From Allomyces macrogynus ATCC 38327 (Eukaryota; Blastocladiomycota; Blastocladiomycetes; Blastocladiales; Blastocladiaceae): a stretch of DNA of 64,000 bases. The notes beneath the pieces were generated by a model. The model ran no database searches, was not told where the DNA came from, and saw nothing but the letters and a program-made list of their open reading frames with translations. Of the stretch, positions 54,289-64,000 are shown piece by piece; position 1 is the first letter of the stretch; every line of letters starts with the position of its first letter. The stretch covers positions 2,831,380 through 2,895,379 of the forward strand of contig GG745328.1 of the NCBI GenBank assembly GCA_000151295.1, in the 5' to 3' direction. The translations under genes were made by a program, and so were the position numbers.

Positions 54289-56541
54289 TCACATCCCACC
54301 CGCCGCATGATGTGCAAACACAAAATCGCCATAATCCGCCGACGCCTGCATCAGCATCACCGCCTCGTCCCAGGGCACCTCGCGCCCCCTCCGCGCCCTC
54401 CAATCCTCTTGAATCAGCAATGCCGCGGCCGTCGGCACCAACACCTGCAACACCATTTCCGAATCCTGGAACGGCCCCAGTTCCGCGGGCCCCAGCGCAT
54501 TCTCCGGATCGTGCACGTACAATTCAAACAATCGCGCTGCGAGAGTTGCCGCACCCTGTTTGCCGTACCACCCCGGCCGCAGTCGGCGCAGGCGCGCGGT
54601 GAGCCGGTTCTTGCTGCGGAAGAGGCCCGCGGACCCGACGGCCTGGAATTCGGCAATGAGGGCGTCGTAGAAGTGGGTTTCCGGTCGTGGCGTGCCGAGA
54701 ATCACGTCGTCGAGAATGTGCGTCAGAGCGGTGATGCGTGCGGGGAGCGCAGCGTGGTTGATTTCGGCGGCGGTCGGCCAACCTATCACCAACTGGGCGT
54801 CAGCAAATCCGAAACCACATCTCCGCAAAGCCCAATCCGAACGCAGGAAGGTACCTTGTGCCTTTGCGTCCATGACGGCCTTGCGTTTTCGGTGTTCCTG
54901 GCATTGCGCAAACTGCGCGTCGACGCGCTCCTCGACGTGCTGGAACATGGACCGGTGGAACCGGTGCGTCTTGAGAAACTGCGCCATGGCGCGTGGGGAC
55001 GTGTGCGTAGTGCGCGCCTCACACCGTGCCATGGGCGCCATGTACGACGTGACGTGGTCAAAGGCCTTCTTGGTCAGGTCGCCCCAGGTAATCGGGTAAG
55101 ATTCCTCGCAGAACGGGCACGTGGCCAGGTCGGGGTCGTTGGCTGCGGCTAAGTGGAGAAGGAGGAGTGAGTGAGCGAGGTGTGGAGCGAACGCGGTCGT
55201 AGATTATGCGTACATCGAGGCGCCTCGTCGTCGGTTGTCGCGTCACTGTCGGAATCGGTGGCGGGGAGCAGGAAGTGCGGCATCGTTGGGGATGGTAGTG
55301 CCTCGTCCTCGCTCTCGTCCTCGATAATCGCGACGGCCTTGCTGCGCGGTGCCGTCGGCGTGACCGAGGTGGTCGAGGAAGGCGAGCACGGAGACAACGA
55401 AAGTGCGCGCTTGGACGCGGTCGAGCGCGTAGATCGGCGCGCTAGCGTCGTGAAGCAAGTGATTGGTCATGCAAGCAAAAAGTGTCGTGTGAAGGAGGTA
55501 AAACGAACCACGCGGCATATGGACAACGTTGGGGCTCGAGAACGGAAAATCATCGTCGAGCTCATGCTTGACCGAATCACGCGACACCACAGGGCTATCC
55601 AGCACGGGCGGCGGATCGACGACCATCGCGTCGTCTTCATGGTCATCACGGTGCCGTGATTCGGGATTCACGTGCACGGGGCTCGTAGGAGCCGGGGTTG
55701 GCACGCAGTCCACATGCGGTTTGCGCGGCGGCGTGGCAAACAGCAGTTGCGCCAAGTCGCTCGACTCGTCCACGGACGCTGCGGGTTGCTTGCGCGGCGT
55801 GGACGGCGCAACGAGCGTGGGGAGTGCCGGAATCGGGTCGGAGGCCGGCGGCGACTGCAGGAGAGCAGGGGAGACGGGATGCGATGGTGCGGGTGACGAG
55901 CTGCTGTCAACGTCGATGATTCTCGACGTGTCCGAATCGGATAGGACAATGGGCGGCGCGGGGCTCGGCGTGTCAGAGATGACAATGGGTTGCGCAGGAC
56001 TGGGCGTGTCTGTGTCGTGCCAACAGTGCAAAATGGTGAGCTGCGGTCGGATCGCAGCAACGGTCTCTCGTGCGGGAATGGTCAACATACGATCCAGGAC
56101 GATCACGGGCCGCTTGGGCGTCTGCGTGAGCCGTGACCACAAATCACTGGAACTAGACTTGATCTGCGACGCAGCGCGCGCGGTTCCTTCTTGACCAGAT
56201 GTCGAGCTGCTCGCCGTCGACGACACGGGGCGCATTGGCCGCGGCGACATTTTGCGGCGCGCAGCGACCCCATCATCATCGTCGTCGCTCGAAAGCAGGT
56301 CAACGACGGCGCGCGGCATTGGTTGCGGCGTGCGTGACGAGCTCAGTGCGTCCTGTTGCGGCGTCAATTTGGCGGCCTTGCGCTTGCTGGGTGTTGCCGC
56401 GGGCTCGGGCCGGAAAAAGGCGTCGATGGGCGCCTGCAACTTGAGCGCAGGCTTGCGCGTCTTGACGTCGAAGAAGGAGCTGAGCTGCGACTGGATCTTG
56501 GCGCGCTTGGGCGGTGGTGGAGAGGCCCGGCGGCCCGACAT
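54289..56541 (-). CDS. RTC4-domain protein with N-terminal PIP boxes
   Basis: Three exons (56541-55509, 55441-55214, 55148-54289) give 706 residues in exact phase. An in-frame ATG at 56589 would add 16. Residues 1-45 carry QSQLSSFF and QAPIDAFF, both fitting the PCNA-interacting Qxx(I/L/M)xxFF consensus. A long Ser/Pro/Asp-rich disordered region follows (LLSSDDDDDG, PIVISDTPSPAPPIVLSDSD, compatible with SUMO-interacting motifs). The C-terminal RTC4-like domain has CPFCEESYPITWGDL, IGWPTAAEINHAALPARI, RPGWYGKQGAATLAARLFEL and VLQVLVPTAAALLIQED. RTC4 affects telomere capping in yeast; a role at replication forks is inferred. Confidence 0.82.
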
Positions 56542-56933
56542 GTTGGTGTTGGTGCTTGGCCGTGGGGTGGCTGACTCACTTGGCGCCATTCGACGGCGGG
56601 TGCACGCTCGAGCGGCGAGGCCGGTTCAGGCGGGAACGCGCAGCAGAATGCAGCGAGTCTTGCGGGTCGCGTGCTTGCGTGCCGGCACAAATTATCCGCG
56701 CTGCCTGCGGATTGTGAGGCCGGTCGTGGTTGCCGCTTGTGGGCGAGGCGGTGGTAGAATTGCGGTGGGGAAGCGCTTTATGCGGGAGAAGAATGCTGCC
56801 ATGGCCATCGCCTCCTCAGCTTGCAGCCGCGTGTGCGTAATGAAGCACACCTCCACCGCATCCAACGACAAGGCCGACTTGGCTGCTGCACAACCCGTTG
56901 ACGCTGCTCCGCACTATCAAGTCGGCAACCACC
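56542..56933. promoter_or_regulatory. divergent promoter region of RTC4-like and PPIL2 genes
   Basis: 392 bp between starts, with no TATA box seen. Confidence 0.35.
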
Positions 56934-59006
56934 ATGGGCAAATGGACAGACAAGCTCTACATTACGCACTCGGAATGGAGCAACGCGCACTCGGAGGGCG
57001 GCCTCAATTTTGGCGGCGCCAGGGGCAAGAAATCAAAATCGGCCTTCAAAAAATTACCATTTCACGCGTGCGCGCTCACGCTCCAGTCGTTCAATGACCC
57101 GGTCTGCACGCGCGATGGCGTTGTCTTTGATCACGAGTATGTTTCCCGCCAAGCACGAGTTCTGCATCAGACAGGACGGTCATGAGCAATCCCACCACGG
57201 CCTTCACCCGACCGACGCCTTGCAAGAGCACGACGCTCTACGACCAGATACTGACCATAATCGTCTTTACCACGTCGTCAGAAACATTCTCCACTGGCTC
57301 AAGGAAAACAAGTCGATCAACCCCGTCACCGGCACGCCGCTGAACCCATCCGACCTGATCACGCTGCACTTCCACAAGAACCAAGACGACGTCTACCACT
57401 GTCCGATCACACGCAAGGAATTCACCGACGCGTCGCACATTGTCGCCATTGCCACCACGGGCAACGTCTACTCGTACGAAGCCGTCAAGCAGCTCAACAT
57501 CGACGCCAAGCACTGGAAGGACTTGCTCGATGACGATGCGACCCCCTTTACCCGCCGCGACATTATCGTCATCCAGGACCCGCAGGATGTGTCGAAGCGC
57601 AACTTTGAAGATTTCTGGTTCCTCAAGCACCGCGCCGAGTTTGAGCGGCCCAACTCGGCAAAGTCGTCGATGAACTTGTCGGGGCTCGCCAACAAGGTCT
57701 TGCAAGAAATGGCATCGACCAAGGTGGAGCCCGTGCGCGGCGTCGTGACCACGGCGCAGGTGCAGGCAGCGGCCGCGGTCAAGGCCGCCAAGGAGAGCGC
57801 GTCCGAGTTCAAGGCGAATACGGCCGCATCGACGGGCCGGCTCGCCGCGGCGTTCACGTCCACGGCCATGGACGTGCAGACCGACTCGGAGCGCGTGGAA
57901 CTGAAGGACGACGAGTTCATGTACCGCGAATTTGTCAAGGAGATCGCCGAGGCGCGCAAGAACCCACCCAAGGGGAAGAAGGGCGGGAAGGTCGACCAGG
58001 GGCACGGATATGTTCAACTCAAGACGAATATCGGCGACTTGAATCTCCAGCTGTATTGCGCGCAGGTTCGTTTTGTGTCGTTGTTCCGGAGCGTTGGTTA
58101 TGGCTTGTTCGCGCGCTCACGCTTAAATCCAGGCTCCGCAAACGTGCCACAACTTCCTCTCCTTGTGCTTGTCTGGCTACTACGATGGTGTCTCGTTCCA
58201 CAGGAGCATTCCCGGCTTCATGGTGCGTTTTCATTCCCCAGTCTCCCGCTGACTGATCCGATCGCCAACTCACCGACGCGATCCCCATCCGTTCAGATTC
58301 AAGGTGGCGACCCGACCGGATCCGGCAAGGGCGGCAAGAGCTGCTGGGGCGGCGAGTTCAAGGACGAGATCCAGCCAAACCTCTCGCACAATGCGCGCGG
58401 CCTGCTCGCCATGGCCAACCGCGGCAAAAATACCAATACGTCGCAATTGTACGTCTACGCACCCGATTTCTGACCTTCTCCACCCGCATTTTTCTCATTC
58501 GCTTTGCTCTATATAGTTTCATCACCTACGCCCCCTGCGCACACCTCGACGGGAAACATACCATTTTCGGCCGACTCGTCGGCGGTCTCGACGTGCTCTC
58601 CAAAATGGAATCACTCGCGACCAATGACCAGGACCGGCCGCTCGCGCCCATCTCGATTACGCGCGCCGTCGTCTTTGTCGACCCGTTTGCCGAGTGGCGC
58701 AAGCGGTTTGCTGAACGGGTCGCCAAGGCAGCTGAAGCGCCGAAATCGCGCCAGGAACAGCTTGCGCAGGAAGGGACATGGCTCGGGTCGTTGAATGCCG
58801 GGGGTGCGTCGGCGGCGGCGGGTTCGGGCGATGCGCCGGTGGTAGGCAAGTACCTCAAGCAGCAGCTGGCCGCGAACAAGAGCAGGAATGCGGTCGCGAG
58901 TTTGTTTGGGCCGGTCAAGCGCGCGGCAGGTAAAGGGGAGCCGGTTGGTGGGGTACCGAAGAAGGCGGCGAGGCAGGGCGAGGACGCGTTTGATAGCTGG
59001 TCTTAG
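56934..59006 (+). CDS. CYC4: U-box cyclophilin (PPIL2/CYC4)
   Basis: Five exons (56934-57136, 57282-58065, 58133-58222, 58297-58448, 58517-59006) give 572 residues. The start [15 protein letters not shown] is the family N-terminus. The U-box lies at residues 35-135 ([20 protein letters not shown], then [20 protein letters not shown]). The cyclophilin domain has [37 protein letters not shown] and [20 protein letters not shown]; the catalytic Arg (FHR) and Phe/Gln (GFMIQGG) are intact. The protein couples prolyl isomerase and E3 activity and is spliceosome-associated. The C-terminus is Lys/Ala-rich and ends FDSWS. Confidence 0.93.
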
Positions 59007-59293
59007 GAAGTCGGTCGCGATACGGCGCGGAGAGGGAGGGAGAGGGATCAGCGGGTCCTCGTGTACATTTATTTATCGACCTGTCGTTGGGTAAAGTGAC
59101 TGTCAACAGTCAACGGAAAGTCTAGAAACGGGTCATAATTTTGATGCTGGGCGAGCATCGCTTGCAGCGGCAGATCACTGCATTCCATCACGTCGACCGT
59201 GCCAACCGCTTCCATCACCAACAACCCATTCAAATCAATTCACACTCGCTGCAATTCGTGCTCATCGACAAGCAACGCAACTTTGATTCAGCT
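59007..59293. other. intergenic
   Basis: 287 bp between PPIL2 and GCP2. No TATA box is obvious. Confidence 0.3.
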
Positions 59294-62057
59294 ATGCCGC
59301 CACCGAGGCCAATGTCGCAAGCGTCGTCGTCGAGTTTCGGTAGCGCACGTTCACCTATTTTGCCGTCGAGCACATCGCCGCGCATGCGCACGACACGAAA
59401 CGGCAGCACGAGTAGCGCAATTATGTCAGGATTGCGCCGCGACGTATGAGCCCATGCTGTTCTCGACGAACTACGATAAGAATGCAAGAGATTGACTGCG
59501 AGAACGGGTATCACAGGCGTCGTCCACGTCGTCGCTCGGAACTCAGGCAACCAACGCGTCAAGCGCATCACGGCTGCCGTTCGAGGCCCAGCAAACGGCC
59601 TTGATCGAGGACCTGCTGTACCTGTTCATGGTACGCTGTCGCTCGTTCACATCTTTCTCGCGCACGACTAGTGATCCTGACCGTATTTACGGCTGTCGCT
59701 CCAGGGCATCGAGGGCAAGTACATCACGTTCGTGCCGGGCCCCAACAAGGAGACCATCTTCCCGATCCAGGAACTCGAAGACAAGCACAAGTTTACGCCC
59801 GCCATCTTGACCACGACCGACCACTTTGTAATTGATCCGGGACTCGACGCGTCGCTTGTCGCGTTTGCCAAGCGGCTCCTCCCGCTCGCGACCTGCACGC
59901 AGATCATGGAAGGGTTTCTGTTCACCTACTCCAAGTTTACGTGCGGGTTCGTCAACCATGCGATTGGTGCGGCGATGCGCAACCTCAAGCGGGTATGCCG
60001 CGATCCGACTCCGTTGCATGCCGTCGCGCCAGCCATGCTCACCGTCCCTCTTCCGACGTGCGTAGGAGTACAGCCTGCTCGTCGTGCAGCTCGAAAACGA
60101 GTTTCGCACCAACCCGACGTTTTCGCTGCAGCGGCTCTGGACGCAGCTCTACCCGACCATGACGACGCTGCTCTCGTGTGCGGAAATCTGCATTGAAATC
60201 CACAACAAGACGCGGCTCAACTCGACGGCCGCGCCATCGCGCTCGGCCTCGGTGATCGACTTGGCCGCGAATTCGACCACCGACGTCACAACCCTGACGG
60301 CGGGTCTCGGCCCGAGTCTCGTCGACCCGCCCACCGACTGGCACTTTACCGGCGGCGGTCTGCTCGGCATGTTGTCGACGCGTTACATTGCGACATCCGG
60401 CGACCCAGGCCGCAAAAAGCTGCACCACTACCTCCTCTCGTCGGCGGCGCAGCCGTTCCTGCATATCCTGCGCAAGTGGATCCACCTCGGTAAATTGCAG
60501 GACCCTTACGACGAATTTATGATTGTCGAGCGCGACTTCAAGAAGAAGAACATTGCCGAAGATTTCAACGACAAGTATTGGGAGGGCCGGTACCGGATCC
60601 GTGCCGACGCAGTGCCCCCCTTTCTCGCGCCGTACGCCGACAAGATCTTGCTCACGGGCAAGTACCTGAACGTCTACAGCGAGTGCCGCGAGTCGCACGG
60701 AGCTCAGGACCTGTCGGCGGCGGCAGCAGCGACGGCCGCCGAGGAAGCCGCTGAGGCCGCGCGGAATGCGGTTGCGGCCAACGCGGGCGTGCTCAACGAG
60801 CTCGTCAAGACGGTGGACGGGACCGGCGCCTACATTGTCGAAATCGAGGCGGCGTACCGGCAAGCGAATCGGCACTTGCTCGAGTTTTTGATGACGCAAA
60901 AGCACTTGCTTGCGCGGCTCAGGTCGATCAAGCATTACTTCTTGCTCGATATGTCGGATTTCATGGACCATTTCCTCGACTTGGCCGCCGACGAACTGCA
61001 AAAGCCCTGGCAGCAAGTGTCCATGAGCAAGTTGCAGTCGCTGCTCGACTTGGCGATTCGGAACCCGGCGTCGGCGCTGTGCCAGGACCCCTGGAAGGAG
61101 GATATCAAGCTCGGCATGGACCCCGTGCCGCTGTTTGACCAGCTCACGGGGATTCTCAAGGTGTCCTCGGACTTGCCGGCCATGGCGCGCGGTGGCGCCG
61201 GTCCGGGCGCCGGGATCGACCGGAGCACGTCGTCGCTCTCGTCGTCAGCGGATTTCCGCACGGACCCGTCGGCTGCGACCTCCAAGAAGACCTACCACGC
61301 GATCGCGGCACTCGTGTTCTGGTACGAGGTCGACTTCCCGCTCTCGCTCGTTTTCTCGCGCCGTGCCATCACCAAGTACCAGATGCTCTTCCGCAACCTC
61401 GTGCAGGTGCGGCACCTCGAGCGGCAACTGAGTGCCGGGTGGGCCGCGCACGGACAGCAGTTGCAGCGGCGGTACACGTCGCGCGCTTCCGCGGCACCGG
61501 CGGCCAATGACGCCCTGGCCCTCCTGCACCGCCGGATGGGCCCGCACGTTGCGCATTTGCGCATGCAAATGCTGGCGTTTGTCGAGTCGCTCGGGTACTA
61601 CCTGACGCACGACGTGATTGAGCCGCACCACGCGGCACTCGAAGCGCGGCTCGCAGCGGCCTCGACCGTCGACGACGTGCTCACGGACCTGCACGACTTT
61701 CTCGCCACGTGTATCAAGGACTCGTTCATGGGTAACGAGCGGCTTTTGCACTTGTACCATCGGCTCGTGGAACGGATTCACCAGTTTGCGCCTTTGCATG
61801 ATCTGTTTTTGAAGTGGCTCGCGCCGAGTGCTGGCAACGTGGCCGTGGCCGAAGCGGTCACGGTGGAGCAGGTCACGATGTACGAGACGCGGTTCCGGCG
61901 GATTCAGGACGCGTGGCACCGGTATATGAGGCTGTTGCTCGAGGCGCTCAAGGAGTACGCGTCGACCGAGTCGAATTTGTACTTGGTGTTGATGCACCGG
62001 TTGGATTTCAATGGGTTCTATTTGGGCGAGCGTGAGGGGGTGTTGGCAGGGATGTGA
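59294..62057 (+). CDS. SPC97: gamma-tubulin complex component 2 (GCP2/SPC97)
   Basis: Four exons (59294-59443, 59517-59630, 59705-59992, 60066-62057) give 847 residues. After a Ser-rich leader the GRIP1 region reads ALIEDLLYLFMGIEGKYITF, then LVAFAKRLLPLATCTQIMEG, then REYSLLVVQLENEFRT and FLHILRKWIHLGKLQDPYDE FMI (split here). DKYWEGRYRIR and LLTGKYLNVYSECR follow. GRIP2 reads LRSIKHYFLLDMSDFMDHFL, FWYEVDFPLSLVFSRRAITK and YQMLFRNLVQVRHLERQL. It builds the gamma-tubulin small complex for microtubule nucleation. An Ala-rich insert lies at about 60718-60785. Stop TGA. Confidence 0.93.
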
Positions 62058-62338
62058 TGCGCAAGCGGCGCGAATACATTTTGATCCAGTGATTTCTCTC
62101 ACGGGCAAAGTGGAAACGAAAGATGTACACAGCTCGACACGGGCGCGACTTGGCATGACTTGACTTTGGTGGCTGTCCCTTTCGGCAACAAAAAACGTGA
62201 ACGATCTGCACATGCAAAGGGAAATAACCAAATATATGGGTTGTTCTGTACAGGCACCGAAACGCAACGACGAATGCGCACACCGTTCTCACCACCCTCC
62301 TCCATCACCTCCGACCGCACCACACCACGCGCTCTCAT

Positions 62339-63291
62339 TCATGCCCAGCTGTTAGCGTCGGGCAACCGCTCAATCTGGTACTTGCGCTGCGAAATGTACA
62401 TGATCGGGATGCCCGGAATCTTGCGAATGCGGCGCTTGAGCTCCTTGTCGCAGGTCGCGACAATGTAGCACTTGTGCTGCGTGACGCGGTTCACAATACA
62501 GTCATCGGCGTAGGTGCCCTTGTGCGTGCAAGGCAACCGCTCAAACCGCGGGTCGCGCGCCGTCTTGAGCGCCAGCCGGTATTTGATGCCGAGTTTTTCG
62601 ATTTCGGCCACGACGCAGTCGGGGATGCACACGATGCCTAAGAGGTAGGTGGAGATCGGTAAGGACGACGTTATGCAGCGCGAGACGGGCTGGAGAGAGA
62701 AAACGCGCGTACACTTGGCGTAGAGGCAGTCCATCATGGCCTTGAGCGGGTCGAGCTTGTTTTGAATCGAGAAGTTGATAAAGTTGGTATCGACGATGAC
62801 GTGGTAGGGCGGACCGAGCGCTTCGTTGTACTGGAAGAACATGGACGACGCGACTTGGTCCCTATTGATGGCAACGATGACGGTCAGAAACGCGATTTTG
62901 GCTGGATTACAGGAGCCAAGACGCAGCGTGATACGAACACATGGTGGACCTTTTTCTTCTCCTCCACTTCCTTCTTCTTGATGGTCTTTTCCTGGACCTG
63001 CTTTCTGGAGTGGGAGACGCGTTCCAGCGTTGACGGTCAGCCAGGATTGGAGGTTGGATGCCCGCGATGCATGGTAACTGGGCCGCAAATAGCCAGGAAG
63101 AGCAAGAAAAGTGGCCGGCACATACAGCCGTGCATCTTTGGGCGAGATGATGCGCTTGGTGATGGCAAATTGACGCGTCTTCTTGGCTTTCCCCTGGAAA
63201 ACGCGGGCAACGGCGAGACCGGGCAGGTCAGGGCATTGGAACTTTGCGGTTGGCGGTTGCAGCAAGTTGCGGGATCATTTTTTCCTACCAT
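62339..63291 (-). CDS. FCF1: FCF1/UTP24 PIN-domain endonuclease of the SSU processome
   Basis: Five exons (63291-63289, 63193-63126, 63004-62950, 62861-62713, 62637-62339). The first coding exon is the ATG alone, followed by donor GTAGGA; splicing gives [20 protein letters not shown], the expected N-terminus. The Lys-rich segment, then [23 protein letters not shown] (split here), [20 protein letters not shown] and [20 protein letters not shown] follow. PIN acidic residues (VDTN, YADD, TCDKELK) are intact. The exon-3/exon-4 junction is one base out of phase; an A5 run just before the donor (62951-62955) is the likely cause. About 190 residues, against 198 in human. It cleaves pre-rRNA at the 5' end of 18S. 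Confidence 0.88.
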
Positions 63292-63600
63292 GGTGGCTGG
63301 TGTTGGTGTTGTTGATGGGCGCGCGTTGCGGACTTCGTCGGTGACGACGCGGTGGCGGTGGGCGAGGAGGGAGTTCGTGCGCGGTGGTCATTCCCGTGCA
63401 CGTGCAATGTTGCTGCGGCAGCCGAACACGTTGCCATGGACTTGGCCGCCACGTCAAACATCGCCACGTCGTTTGCACGCCGCTGCCACGTCGACGCTCG
63501 CCTCGCTGGCAACTCGAAACTCCAGCTCCGTCTCGAGCCGGCCCGCGTCCTCCCCACGCTCCCTCCCCACTCTGCAATTTAGCTGCATTCAACTCCAAAC
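63292..63600. promoter_or_regulatory. divergent promoter region of FCF1 and the membrane-protein gene
   Basis: 309 bp between starts. No TATA box seen. Confidence 0.35.
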
Positions 63601-64000
63601 ATGTCCTCGTGGAACGCGCCAGGCGGCACCGACCCGCACCCCGACCGCGCCTACTCGCGCTCCGCTTTCGCGCACCCCGACTCGGTCGACCATCTCGCCG
63701 TGCCCGTCAATATGGCCGACGACGACGACACAAGCTCAACTAGCTCCTCGACCTCCGACTTGGACCGGGACCCGCTGCGGCAGCGTCGCCATCGGGGCGC
63801 CTCTACCTGGCGCCAACGATGCACGCGCCGCGCGCGGCGAATCCCACCCATGGCTGCCGTCCTACTCGCCATGGCCGCCATTCTGCTTCTGACGGCAGCG
63901 CACCTGACCGTGTCGGCGACGTACGAGACCATCAAGTTCAAGCAGCGGCACAATGACCCGAACACGCTGTGCAGTACCGAGCACCACGACGATTGTTACC
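63601..64000 (+). CDS. type II membrane protein, 5' end (partial)
   Basis: ATG at 63601 in AACATGTCC opens a frame that runs off the window (133 codons). The cytosolic N-terminus is polar and acidic/Ser-rich (MADDDDTSSTSSSTSDLDRD) and turns basic (RQRRHRGASTWRQRC). One membrane span follows at about residues 84-106 (PMAAVLLAMAAILLLTAAHL), then a lumenal part with LCSTEHHDDC. A type II layout with an early Cys-x-Thr-x-x-x-Cys stretch recalls M13 (neprilysin-like) peptidases, but no catalytic motif is within the window, so this is only a suggestion. Confidence 0.55.
   Translation, partial: MSSWNAPGGTDPHPDRAYSRSAFAHPDSVDHLAVPVNMADDDDTSSTSSSTSDLDRDPLRQRRHRGASTWRQRCTRRARRIPPMAAVLLAMAAILLLTAAHLTVSATYETIKFKQRHNDPNTLCSTEHHDDCY

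Noticed and set aside
1..64000. CRISPR arrays, transposons with terminal repeats, integrases or rRNA genes
   Set aside because: None seen. The only long repeat is the exon-2 inverted pair, which has no transposase and no target-site duplication that I can recognise.

Overview
The window is eukaryotic nuclear DNA from a GC-rich fungus. Nearly every conserved gene is split by short introns (about 60-150 bp, donors mostly GTACG/GTGCG/GTTCG, acceptors TAG/CAG, CTGAC/CTAAC-like branch sites). GOLD-PH-ORD (Osh3-type) and RTC4-type proteins point to Fungi. Animal-like gene content (PP5, PGM3/AGM1, COPE, APC2, SREK1-like, PHD-type ASH2) suggests an early-diverging zoosporic lineage such as Blastocladiomycota (Allomyces-like); the lineage call is inference. 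All three stop codons terminate intact conserved genes, so the standard code applies. There is one 100-N gap at 15009-15108.

Layout. 1-25.5 kb is dense housekeeping: mitoribosomal mL54 and uL24m (divergent), proteasome RPN7 and mitochondrial IMP1 (divergent), an orphan coiled-coil gene, phosphatase PP5 and PGM3 (divergent), fibrillarin and ASH2 (divergent), SLU7 and APC2 (divergent). 25.9-54 kb is an accessory zone. It is built around a multicopy family of two-exon genes whose proteins have a signal peptide, a Lys/Arg-rich N-terminal exon, a globular domain and a repetitive Asp/Glu-rich tail. I find four intact members (A 27.9-29.4, B 40.3-42.0, C 48.1-49.8, D 51.3-52.5 kb), four degraded members and two orphan tail fragments. 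Conserved genes are interleaved (a HECT ligase with apparent lesions, a PTGR3/ZADH2-like reductase, COPE, an SR protein, Osh3). 54-64 kb returns to housekeeping: an RTC4-domain protein with PCNA-binding boxes, U-box cyclophilin PPIL2, gamma-tubulin complex GCP2, FCF1 and the 5' end of a type II membrane protein.

The most notable features are the secreted dipolar family, its exon-2-only near-identical inverted repeat (40.5-41.5 versus 48.7-49.7 kb, breaking exactly at the splice acceptor) and the dispersal of acidic-tail fragments. Exon boundaries were derived by hand from reading-frame continuity, splice signals and remembered family sequences. Most conserved genes close with exact phase; exceptions are flagged.
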